Shown here piece after piece: positions 8,811 through 16,498 of a DNA stretch of 64,000 nucleotides (positions within the stretch are counted from its first letter, which is position 1; the number at the start of each line of letters is the position of its first letter). The position numbers were made by a program, and so were the translations under genes. The stretch is from NCBI RefSeq assembly GCF_028330985.1, contig NZ_JAQMUE010000080.1:124001-188000 (forward strand), given 5' to 3'. Source of the DNA: Roseofilum reptotaenium CS-1145 (GTDB taxonomy: Bacteria; Cyanobacteriota; Cyanobacteriia; Cyanobacteriales; Desertifilaceae). A model generated the notes under the pieces. That model worked only from the letters and a program-made list of their open reading frames with translations. It was not told where the DNA came from and did not search any database.

Positions 8811-9794
8811 ATGGAGCAATCCTTTAGATATGCGACTTATGGCTTAACCTTAGAGGCGAACCAGCCTCTTCCCGGTCTAACGCCTGCGAGTGCTAATACG
8901 CCCGTAGATGTTTGGGTCGATCTGAATGGGATGTTGCGATCGCCGTTAACCGACGATCTTCCCTCTGGAATAGACTGGATAGAAAAAGCAGATGGCACCT
9001 ACTTACAGATCTGGTTTCGCGGAGACGGACGATACGGACACGTTAATTTCGAGATAGACTCTGATGCGACTCATATCAAAGCAACTTGGCCTCAGTCTCG
9101 TATCGAAGATGTGACAACGTTATTGGTAGGACAGGTTCTCGCTTGTGCCTTGCGCTTGCGAGGTATGCTCTGTCTTCATGCTTGCGTCGTAGAAACCGAC
9201 GGCCGGGCGATCGCGATCGTCGGGGAAACAGGAGCTGGAAAGTCAACGACGGCAGCCGCTTTGGCTAATCGAGGATACTCGATTCTAGCCGATGATATTG
9301 CAGTTCTCCAGGAGTGCGAAGAACATTTCCTGGTACAACCCGGATATCCTCGCCTGCGACTGTGGCCGCAAAGTGTGAATGCTCTCTACGGTTCGGAAGC
9401 TGACTTAACCAAGATTTTCCGATCTTCGGAGAAACGTTTTCTCGATTTAAGCGATAACAGTAAGTCTGACACCGCTTGGCAGTTTCAGAGCGAACCATTG
9501 CCCTTGGTGGCTATCTACATTCTTGGAGAACGGAAGCTGGGTTTAGAAGCGCCAAAGATAGAACCCATTCCTCCAGCAATAGCAGTGATGAAGTTGATGC
9601 AGCAGCGCTCTGTAAGTCATTTCAAATTAGATGCGGACAAGCAAGGGCGGGAGTTTGCTGGTTTTGGTCGCGTCGCCAGGCAAGTCCCCGTGCGCGCGAT
9701 CTCTCGCAAGGATAGCTTGGAGGCATTGCCCCAACTCTGCGATGCTATTTTGGCAGATTTGGCTGGTACAACTATCTCCGCAAGCTATAAATAA
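8811..9794 (+). CDS. HPr-kinase-like protein of the lasso locus
   Basis: The 327-aa product has a P-loop GETGAGKSTTAAALANRG near residue 143, followed by the ILADDIAVL motif seen in the C-terminal domain of HPr kinase/phosphorylase. The N-terminal 130 residues are a beta-rich domain without the HprK signature. Homologues in lasso clusters (paeninodin type) phosphorylate the C-terminal Ser of the precursor, and the precursor here ends in Gly-Ser, so that role is a reasonable inference. I chose ATG 8811; a TTG at 8754 would lengthen it by 19 residues with no visible ribosome site. It lies 141 bases after the precursor stop. Confidence 0.8.
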   Translation: MEQSFRYATYGLTLEANQPLPGLTPASANTPVDVWVDLNGMLRSPLTDDLPSGIDWIEKADGTYLQIWFRGDGRYGHVNFEIDSDATHIKATWPQSRIEDVTTLLVGQVLACALRLRGMLCLHACVVETDGRAIAIVGETGAGKSTTAAALANRGYSILADDIAVLQECEEHFLVQPGYPRLRLWPQSVNALYGSEADLTKIFRSSEKRFLDLSDNSKSDTAWQFQSEPLPLVAIYILGERKLGLEAPKIEPIPPAIAVMKLMQQRSVSHFKLDADKQGREFAGFGRVARQVPVRAISRKDSLEALPQLCDAILADLAGTTISASYK

Positions 9795-9815
9795 CGGATA
9801 GATCGTAACAGGATT

Positions 9816-10395
9816 GTGCCAGAAGTTTACATCATCGGCGGTTGTAACGGTTCCGGCAAAACAACTACCGCAATGAAATTGTTGCCAAACAGTTTAAAAT
9901 TGCTTGAGTACGTCAATGCTGATGAAATTGCGGCTGGACTCTCACCATTTAATCCTGAGTCTGTCGCCATCCAAGCTGGACGCTTGATGCTAGAACGGTT
10001 AAATTCACTATCCGATGCTGGAGCTGATTTTGCATTTGAAACCACCCTTGCCTCTCGCCATTATGTCCGATTCTTGCAACGCTGTAAAACTAAAGGGTAT
10101 GCGGTTAATTTAATTTATTTTTGGTTGGTCAGCCCGGAATTAGCGATCGCCCGCGTAGGCACGGGTGGCTAGTGGAGGGCATAATATTCCTGAAGCAACT
10201 ATCCGTCGTCGTTATGAAAGAGGCAGAAAAAATTTCAGCCAATTGTATTTGCCATTAAGCGATAGTTGTATTGTCTGCAACAATTCAGGGTTAGACATTC
10301 AATTAGTAGCTAGTTATAATAGCGAAGCCTCCAAGCCCATCGTTTATCAAGCGGAAATCTGGAGTTCAATTACTGGAGATATAGATGAACCCTAA
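9816..10395 (+). pseudogene. Zeta-toxin-family kinase, frameshifted
   Basis: Two adjacent frames together encode one zeta-toxin/AAA-like protein. The first (GTG 9816 to TAG 10172) has the P-loop GGCNGSGKTTTAMKLL, an Asn-Ala-Asp motif and FAFETTLASRHY. The second resumes near 10161 with VASGGHNIPEATIRRRYERG, a typical continuation. The break is in GTAGGCACGGGTGGCTAG, where a 2-base loss or 1-base gain would explain the shift. It could be an inactivated gene, a sequencing error or recoding. The family acts on UDP-sugars or other small substrates. The start is GTG, 21 bases after the kinase gene. Confidence 0.75.
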
Positions 10396-10567
10396 AAATC
10401 CTCCCCTTTCACCACTGCATCAAAAAATTTATGCGGGTGTGAAACAAGCTATTGCCGAGGCGATCGAGAGACATCGCAAACTGGGCCAATCAATTAGTAT
10501 TTGGCAAGATGGAAAGGTTGTTACTATCGAGAGCGACAAAATACCACCTCTGGAAAAAGATATATAG
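10385..10567 (+). CDS. Small protein paired with the zeta-toxin-family gene
   Basis: A 60-aa protein overlapping the end of the zeta-toxin-like frame by 11 bases. It begins MNPKNPPLSPLHQKIYAGVK and contains the helix IAEAIERHRKLGQSISIW. Short proteins of this kind commonly follow such P-loop genes in cyanobacteria and are candidate antitoxins. That role is inferred from position and size only. Confidence 0.6.
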   Translation: MNPKNPPLSPLHQKIYAGVKQAIAEAIERHRKLGQSISIWQDGKVVTIESDKIPPLEKDI

Positions 10568-10641
10568 TTTTTGCCAAACGGTAGAAGGAATCCGATTAAA
10601 GTAGAACCCTGAAAAAGGGCAAGGAATTTATTAGAAAATAA

Positions 10642-11898
10642 ATGATGGAATTCAATCCCAGAAATGCAGCATTTCGCGCCAATCCATATCCCGTCTACGA
10701 TCGCCTCCGCGCCACAGACCCCATCCATTACCGGCAGTCAACAGAAGATTGGATTTTGACGCGCTATGCTGATATTGTGACCCTTCTCAAAGATAATCGC
10801 ATCGATCCTCGCGATGGAGTAGAGCCACTGGGCGATCGAACCGAGCCACATCCGCAAGACCTGCAAACTCCTCAAGATAGACAAAACCCACTTCTCGATC
10901 GGTTTTTGCATTTGCGGGAAGAAAGCCAAAGGCTCAGACAACATTGGATTATTGTCACCAATCCACCGCAGCACGATCGCCTACAGAAGGTACTCAATCC
11001 AGGATTTACCCATCAAAAGATTAGCCGTCTCGAACCGCACCTGCAAATGATGGCCGATCGCGCTATTGATAAGGTACTGGCATCGGGAAATATGGACATC
11101 ATTGAAGATTTTGCTTATCCGCTTGTGGTCGAAGCTATCTCAGAACTTCTCGGAATCCCTGTAGAAGATCGCCAGCGCCTCGTGCCCCTTGCGCGGGAGA
11201 TCGCCCTATCCATCGATCTGAATAAATCCCAGACCACTTACGAACGGGGTCAATTCGCATTGACAAATCTGACACAATACTTTCGCAAATTAATTTCCCA
11301 ATTGCTCGAGGCTACAGAGCCACAGGACAATCTTATGGGCACAATGCTTCACGCACAAGCCCAAGGAGAACTGAGCGAAGACGAGCTGCTCGCGAACAGT
11401 ACATTTTTATTTTTTACGGGTCAAGGTTCCAATCACCATATTATCGGCAATGGGATGCTCGCCCTCCTGCGCCATCCCGAGCAATTGCGCTTGCTGCAAA
11501 ACAATTCAACTTTGATGAAAACGGCGATCGATGAATGCTTGCGCTACGACGGCCCGGGACAGTACATTATCAGGAGGCCCTTAGCCGATATTGAAATAGG
11601 CGGTCAAACCATTCGGAAAGGAGAGAAAATGATTTTGGTTATTGGTGCGGCGAACCGCGATCCAGAGCAATTTCTCGAACCCGATAAGTTTGATATTTGC
11701 CGCCAGCCTAACCCATATCTTACCTTTGGTTATGGGATGCGTTCCTGCATGGGGTCGAGGCTGGCTAAGTTAGTCGCGCGGATAGGGGTAGGAACATTGA
11801 TCAGTCGCTTACCGAAAATTACCTTGGCTAATGAAAACCCAGAATGGGAAGAATCTTATAAGGCTCACGGACTAAAATCCTTACAAGTATTGTTCTAG
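10642..11898 (+). CDS. Cytochrome P450 (first of two)
   Basis: The 418-aa soluble P450 has no membrane anchor. The heme-ligand motif is FGYGMRSCMG near residue 362 with Cys as thiolate. The ExxR helix shows as DECLRY, and RRPLADIEIGG matches the conserved beta region. The I-helix reads FFTGQGSNHHIIGNG, where most P450s have AGxET or AGxDT, so the acid-alcohol pair that delivers protons to bound oxygen is absent. It opens a cassette with 4 bases to the next gene. Its N-terminus FNPRNAAFRANPYPVYDRLR is closely matched by the second P450, so the two are paralogues. Substrate unknown. Confidence 0.93.
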   Translation: MMEFNPRNAAFRANPYPVYDRLRATDPIHYRQSTEDWILTRYADIVTLLKDNRIDPRDGVEPLGDRTEPHPQDLQTPQDRQNPLLDRFLHLREESQRLRQHWIIVTNPPQHDRLQKVLNPGFTHQKISRLEPHLQMMADRAIDKVLASGNMDIIEDFAYPLVVEAISELLGIPVEDRQRLVPLAREIALSIDLNKSQTTYERGQFALTNLTQYFRKLISQLLEATEPQDNLMGTMLHAQAQGELSEDELLANSTFLFFTGQGSNHHIIGNGMLALLRHPEQLRLLQNNSTLMKTAIDECLRYDGPGQYIIRRPLADIEIGGQTIRKGEKMILVIGAANRDPEQFLEPDKFDICRQPNPYLTFGYGMRSCMGSRLAKLVARIGVGTLISRLPKITLANENPEWEESYKAHGLKSLQVLF

Positions 11899-11902
11899 CC
11901 CA

Positions 11903-12973
11903 ATGAACTCCACTCTCAGAGAGTCCATCGATCTCCTTTTGCCCCATCTGATGCCAACATTAGTGAACCCTGATGCGGCATTGGGGTTAAAAGCATTAGC
12001 GAGCAATCTAGCCCCCATTCTGCGGGGTGGCTTTGAATGCCGCCTCAGTACCAACTCCTCCCCAGTCGATTTCCAGCAGTGCGTTGTACCCGACGAGAGT
12101 GAGTGGACTGTGCTGGAAGAACACATTTCTGCTGTTGTTACTTCAACTAACAGCATATCGGTAGATCCAAGAGCGTCCCAATTGCAAGATTTCTTGGCTC
12201 AATGGCAGTTATCCCTTCAGTCAATTTCGGAAATTTGGTTAGAGTATGATATTGATGATTCATCAGTTTTTCTGCCCCTCCCCGCCATTTTCTTCGGATT
12301 GCCACAAGAGGTATCGCCAGCCATTGAAACCTATGCTATTGCTACCCAATCCCTGGATTTACTTCTAGGTTCTTTGGGTTGGCACGAGTGGCAGGATAAT
12401 CTGGAGCAATGCTTTAGGGCTTGTCCTGATGGGGTATTTATTAGTCATATCGGTGTGATGCTCTCTCGAAACTCACCCGCTTTGCGAGTTAATGTTAAAC
12501 GTTTGCAACCCGATTTGTTAATTCCCTATTTGCAAGAAATTGGCTGGCAGGAGGAAACTGAGGAACTCGAAGCTTTGATGATACAATTATTCGGGTTAGT
12601 CGATCGCCTAACGGTATGTCTGGATGTCGGTCAGATCGTTTATCCCCAAATTGGCTTAGAATGTATTTTCCTCCAACAGCCTCCAGACGAAACCCGTTGG
12701 GCTATTTTCTTAGATTATTTAGTAGAACGAGGGTTATGCTTGCCTGACAAGCCAGAGGCTTTATTAAGCTGGCCAGGTCAAACGAATCCTCTAAATGCTA
12801 AAGTATCTTGGCCGAGTGACTTAATTGCCGCTTCTCTTTTGCAGCCTAGGGATCGTTTTACGATATTCGATCGCCGCTTAAGTCATATTAAGGTGGTTTG
12901 GCGATCGCCAGATTCCTTAGAAGCCAAAGCTTATCTGTGGTTTGAACATCAGTGGTTATCTGGGAAAAGTTAA
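11903..12973 (+). CDS. Protein of unknown function in the P450 cassette
   Basis: I do not recognise the family of this 356-aa protein. It has no signal peptide or membrane segment. Visible features are alternating hydrophobic strands such as ISEIWLEYDID, ALRVNVKRLQPDLLIPYL, DRLTVCLDVGQIVYPQIGLE and FDRRLSHIKVVWRS, and repeated tryptophans, suggesting a mixed alpha/beta soluble enzyme or barrel. Length and strand pattern would allow an ABBA-type prenyltransferase fold, but no diagnostic motif supports that. It lies 4 bases after the first P450 and 2 bases before the methyltransferase start, so it is almost certainly co-translated with them. Confidence 0.7.
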   Translation: MNSTLRESIDLLLPHLMPTLVNPDAALGLKALASNLAPILRGGFECRLSTNSSPVDFQQCVVPDESEWTVLEEHISAVVTSTNSISVDPRASQLQDFLAQWQLSLQSISEIWLEYDIDDSSVFLPLPAIFFGLPQEVSPAIETYAIATQSLDLLLGSLGWHEWQDNLEQCFRACPDGVFISHIGVMLSRNSPALRVNVKRLQPDLLIPYLQEIGWQEETEELEALMIQLFGLVDRLTVCLDVGQIVYPQIGLECIFLQQPPDETRWAIFLDYLVERGLCLPDKPEALLSWPGQTNPLNAKVSWPSDLIAASLLQPRDRFTIFDRRLSHIKVVWRSPDSLEAKAYLWFEHQWLSGKS

Positions 12974-12975
12974 CA

Positions 12976-13749
12976 ATGAATACCCGTTCCGAAACAAATT
13001 GCGATTTAGATCGGTTTTATTCTGCCGAATCGGTTAGTGAATGGCAAGAAATTATTGGTGGAGATCTACATTACCATTTTGGCTATTTTCGCGGTTCCGA
13101 AGATTTAGAAACGGGTTTAAAGCAAACCGTGAGAAATTTTTATCCTTATATCCCTGCTGGCACACGGGTTTTAGATATTGGCTGCGGTTGGGGAGGACCG
13201 GCCAAAATGCTAATTAGCGATCGCAATTGCTCGGTAACCGGAATATCATTGAGTAGCACCCAAGTCGAGTATTGCCAGAGCCTGGGTTTAAATGTTTGGC
13301 AGCAAGACTTGGAGCTAGAAACAGAGGAAATCAGAGGGGAATACGATCTAATATTTTGCCTGGAAATGATGTCTCATATCAGAAACAAAGCTAGACTGCT
13401 GGAGCGGCTGCGATCGTTAGCCCCACGCCTGCTCCTTTCAGTCAACTGTATTACAGATAACTATTGGGGAGAAAGGACGACTTTTGGCGAATCAATGGAA
13501 CTTTGTACGGTTTCAGAATTGACCCAATATCTGGAGCAAGCAGGCTGGCAAATTAATTATATCAAAAACAAGCGATTTCAATCATTGCGGACGATCGCAC
13601 TGTGGAAAGAAAATCTAGATCGCGTTTATGGCGATCGCCAGCCTCCCGGACAGCTTGCTATCCTTCGTGCTCTTGTAGATGCAGCACTGCGAGATCCAGT
13701 GGGCTGGTGCCAGTCATTTCCCCTAATCGACATTGTGGCAGAAAGATGA
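12976..13749 (+). CDS. SAM-dependent methyltransferase of the P450 cassette
   Basis: The 257-aa class I methyltransferase has motif I VLDIGCGWGGPAKML near residue 65 and a motif IV region YDLIFCLEMMSHI. The N-terminal GGDLHYHFGYFRG resembles enzymes of the GPP-methyltransferase and cyclopropane-fatty-acid-synthase-like group. I chose ATG 12976, just after the preceding stop, over an in-frame GTG at 12952. Its stop overlaps the start of the second P450 (ATGA), showing translational coupling. The methyl acceptor is unknown and is probably a product or substrate of the P450s. Confidence 0.88.
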   Translation: MNTRSETNCDLDRFYSAESVSEWQEIIGGDLHYHFGYFRGSEDLETGLKQTVRNFYPYIPAGTRVLDIGCGWGGPAKMLISDRNCSVTGISLSSTQVEYCQSLGLNVWQQDLELETEEIRGEYDLIFCLEMMSHIRNKARLLERLRSLAPRLLLSVNCITDNYWGERTTFGESMELCTVSELTQYLEQAGWQINYIKNKRFQSLRTIALWKENLDRVYGDRQPPGQLAILRALVDAALRDPVGWCQSFPLIDIVAER

Positions 13750-14981
13750 GTGAAAAAATACCTTTACCCTTTAATCCGCGATCGCCAGAATTTCGCGCCA
13801 ACCCCTATCCTACCTATGATTACCTGCGAACTCACCATCCGATCTACTATCGACCGGAACGAAACGATTGGGTGCTGACGCGCTACGCTGATATTGTGGA
13901 AGCTCTGACCAACCCTAGCTTTGGGAGATCGGAATCGGGGCTAGCAGGAGTGACAACCGCTAACCAAGAGGCAATTCACCATTTTTTGTCTTTGCGTCAG
14001 GATAGTCAAAGACTGATGGCGCTGTGGTTGGTGCTTCGCAATCCGCCAGATCATACGAGAATCCGTCAATCGTTAGTGGCTCCTTTCAGTCCAACACGAA
14101 TTAAAACATGGCGATCGCGCATTCAGGAGAAAGTTGACGACCTCATTGAGCGCGCGAAAGAGCGGGGCATAATGGATATTATCAAGGATTTCGCTTATCC
14201 GCTTACCCTTGATGTAAATTGTGAGATATTGGGAATTCCAAAATCAGAATGGCATCCGCGCTTTCAACAATGGTCAGAGGGCTTGTCTGCAGTGGGAGAC
14301 TTGGACGCAACTGCGATCGCTAACGAGAAAGGTTTGCTGGCGATCGCTGGTTTGGCCCAATATTTCCGCAGCTTAATTGCTAAACACTACAGCGATCGCC
14401 AACCGCAAGAGAATCTAATTAGCACCCTAGTTCAAGCACAAGCTGAGGGTCAATTGAGCGAAGAAGAACTGATTGCCAATTGCATCCTCCTATTTTTTGC
14501 TGGAGATTCAACAACTAAGCATTTAATTGGCAACAGCATCTTAACTTTGCTCGATCATCCCCAGCAGCTAAGACAGCTACAAGCAAATCCGTCTTTAATA
14601 GAAACGACTATATCTGAAGTTTTGCGCTATGAAGGCCCGTTTCAAGTCGTCTCGCGCACGGCACTGTCCGATATTCAACTCTCAAATACAACCATTCATC
14701 GGGGTGAAATCGTCAATTGCATGTTAGCTGCTGGTAATCGAGACCCTGCCAAGTTTCCCAACCCAGAGAAGTTTGATATTCAGCGCCAACCCAATCCCTA
14801 TCTTTCTTTCGGTCGAGGAATTCATATTTGTCTGGGGAGGCATTTGGGTAAATTATTGGCAGAAATTGCCGTGGGTACGCTGGTAAACCGCTTGCCTGAA
14901 TTATCCATAGCAACCGAATCCCTTGAATGGGAAGATACTTTTCTAGCACGCGGTTTGAAATCATTACCCGTCGTCTTTTGA
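13746..14981 (+). CDS. Cytochrome P450 (second of two)
   Basis: The 411-aa soluble P450 has heme motif FGRGIHICLG near residue 352, ExxR helix SEVLRY and I-helix FFAGDSTTKHLIGN. Unlike the first P450 it keeps the Thr-Thr of the I-helix, although the acidic position is Ser. The start ATG overlaps the methyltransferase stop by 4 bases; a longer frame from 13602 would overlap the methyltransferase gene throughout and is rejected. The last 18 bases overlap the end of the convergent Nif11-type gene. The pair probably arose by duplication and then diverged in catalysis. Confidence 0.93.
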   Translation: MSEKIPLPFNPRSPEFRANPYPTYDYLRTHHPIYYRPERNDWVLTRYADIVEALTNPSFGRSESGLAGVTTANQEAIHHFLSLRQDSQRLMALWLVLRNPPDHTRIRQSLVAPFSPTRIKTWRSRIQEKVDDLIERAKERGIMDIIKDFAYPLTLDVNCEILGIPKSEWHPRFQQWSEGLSAVGDLDATAIANEKGLLAIAGLAQYFRSLIAKHYSDRQPQENLISTLVQAQAEGQLSEEELIANCILLFFAGDSTTKHLIGNSILTLLDHPQQLRQLQANPSLIETTISEVLRYEGPFQVVSRTALSDIQLSNTTIHRGEIVNCMLAAGNRDPAKFPNPEKFDIQRQPNPYLSFGRGIHICLGRHLGKLLAEIAVGTLVNRLPELSIATESLEWEDTFLARGLKSLPVVF

Positions 14982-15179
14982 ATACAGCAACCCGCGCATT
15001 GCCCAGTCATGTTTGTGCGCTTCATTCAGTTCAGCCACGGTGAAATGGAGTCCCAGTTCAGAACCGAGTTGAACAAAGCCTTCTAAGTTCGGGTTTTTAT
15101 TGAGGGCTAAAAGTCGAGTTTTGAATTGTTCATCTGCACGAAATTGCTCGATAAAGTGTAATGCTACTTGGACAGACAT
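14964..15179 (-). CDS. Nif11-domain small protein
   Basis: The 71-aa product begins MSVQVALHFIEQFRADEQFK and shows the helical Nif11 layout, with ELGLHFTVAELNEA at the second helix. The domain serves as the leader of many RiPP precursors, but here no Gly-Gly cleavage motif or Cys/Ser/Thr-rich core follows; the protein ends LLYSKDDG. It may be a stand-alone Nif11 protein or a precursor that lost its core. Its 3' end overlaps the second P450 gene by 18 bases in convergent orientation. Confidence 0.75.
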   Translation of the reverse strand: MSVQVALHFIEQFRADEQFKTRLLALNKNPNLEGFVQLGSELGLHFTVAELNEAHKHDWAMRGLLYSKDDG

Positions 15180-15304
15180 GAGTTTTATCTTATCCCTCTT
15201 CTATCACTCTTGGAAATTGTGAGAACGGTCCGTCATTGCAGCCCACGATAATCATAACTATAGTCGATGATTAGTCTATTGTAGGGGCAAGTTTCAAACC
15301 CCCT

Positions 15305-16498
15305 CTAAAACAATGTCTCATGGTTAATCGAATTCACTATAAATGGAGATAGCAGAGGATCGGGAGTACCGGTTAACTGACGGGCAAACCGGGGGGCGAT
15401 CGCCGGAACTAAGGTAATAGGAGCAGTAAACCCGGAAAAAACATATAATCCGTCTCGTTTGGGTATCGCCCCCATAATGGCAAAATTCTGATGCACAAAT
15501 GCCACTAAACAAGAATGCCAGGTTCCCGGTTCTTGAGCTAAAGAGGGTAAGATTTGGCCAACTTTTTGGCGAATTTCGTTCTCACTCCTTTGGGGATTAA
15601 TCTGAGCCTGGGGATCGGTTACCGTGCGGCTTAATTGTCCTAATAATAATCGTCCCCCTAGAAACTGTACCGCACTGGTATCAACAATGGCAGGGGCTAA
15701 CTCGTGTCCCGGTTCATCCCAAAGGAATTCCAATTCTGGACGACTTGAATAGGTTTCAAGCTGATAGAGTTGGGTTTGGGAAGGGATGACAAAACTAGAT
15801 AAACGCTTGTCAGTCTCGACAATTTCTACCAATTCTGCATGGGTAAAATAAATAGGAATATCAATTCCAGCTTGTTTGAGCAGTTTTCGAGTCCATCCAC
15901 CGGCACAAACCACTACGTTTTTCGACTGATAGGAGGCTTCAGAAGTCCTGATGTGATAGGACTGATCCAGCTCCTTTCGTAATTCCAGGACTTCCCCAAT
16001 TTCCATGACTCCCCCTTGACGGATCGTCGCCTGTTGATAGGCTTGATTGAGGAGAATGGGGTTAACCTGAGCTTGCTGTAAGATAAAGGCACTAACGATC
16101 GCCTCTGGATTGAGCAAAGGTTCGATTTCACAGGCTTCTTGGGGGGTTAACATCTGAAATGGATCGCTCATCTGCTGGTAAGCGGCGATTGTGTGTGCCA
16201 CATCTTGCCCTGGATCGACGGTAAACAGAAACTCTACCGCTCGAAACTCGGTATCCATGCCTAATTCATTGGATAATTGCTCGTGTCTGGCTTTTCCTTC
16301 ATGGAACAATCTTCCTATGTCTCCTGAAGTGCCATACCAATGAATGCCTCCATAACTATAGCGGGTGGCGCGATCGCCATCAGCGCTTTGATCTAAAAGA
16401 AGTATCTCTAATCCTAGCTTACTGAGTTCATAGGCTAGAGCGCTACCGGTAATGCCTGCCCCAATTACGATCCAATCGTAAATTTTCGTCATACTCAT
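15305..16498 (-). CDS. FAD-dependent amino-acid-oxidase-like oxidoreductase (DAO family)
   Basis: The 397-aa product has the FAD-binding Rossmann motif VIGAGITGSALAYELSKLG near residue 12, an acidic end of the second strand (LLLDQ), and NVVVCAGGWTRKLLKQAG typical of DAO/glycine-oxidase-like enzymes. It oxidises an amine substrate not identifiable from sequence. Its ATG overlaps the stop of the upstream cobyrinate synthase gene (ATGA), so the two are translated together, although no functional link is evident. Confidence 0.85.
   Translation of the reverse strand: MSMTKIYDWIVIGAGITGSALAYELSKLGLEILLLDQSADGDRATRYSYGGIHWYGTSGDIGRLFHEGKARHEQLSNELGMDTEFRAVEFLFTVDPGQDVAHTIAAYQQMSDPFQMLTPQEACEIEPLLNPEAIVSAFILQQAQVNPILLNQAYQQATIRQGGVMEIGEVLELRKELDQSYHIRTSEASYQSKNVVVCAGGWTRKLLKQAGIDIPIYFTHAELVEIVETDKRLSSFVIPSQTQLYQLETYSSRPELEFLWDEPGHELAPAIVDTSAVQFLGGRLLLGQLSRTVTDPQAQINPQRSENEIRQKVGQILPSLAQEPGTWHSCLVAFVHQNFAIMGAIPKRDGLYVFSGFTAPITLVPAIAPRFARQLTGTPDPLLSPFIVNSINHETLF

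Noticed and set aside
13602-13745. N-terminal extension of the second P450 from 13602
   Set aside because: It overlaps the methyltransferase gene in another frame. The ATG at 13746 with ATGA overlap aligns with the first P450.
12976-13749. Methyltransferase next to P450 as part of a 2-methylisoborneol operon
   Set aside because: There is no terpene cyclase or cyclic-nucleotide-binding gene nearby, and two P450s flank the gene instead.
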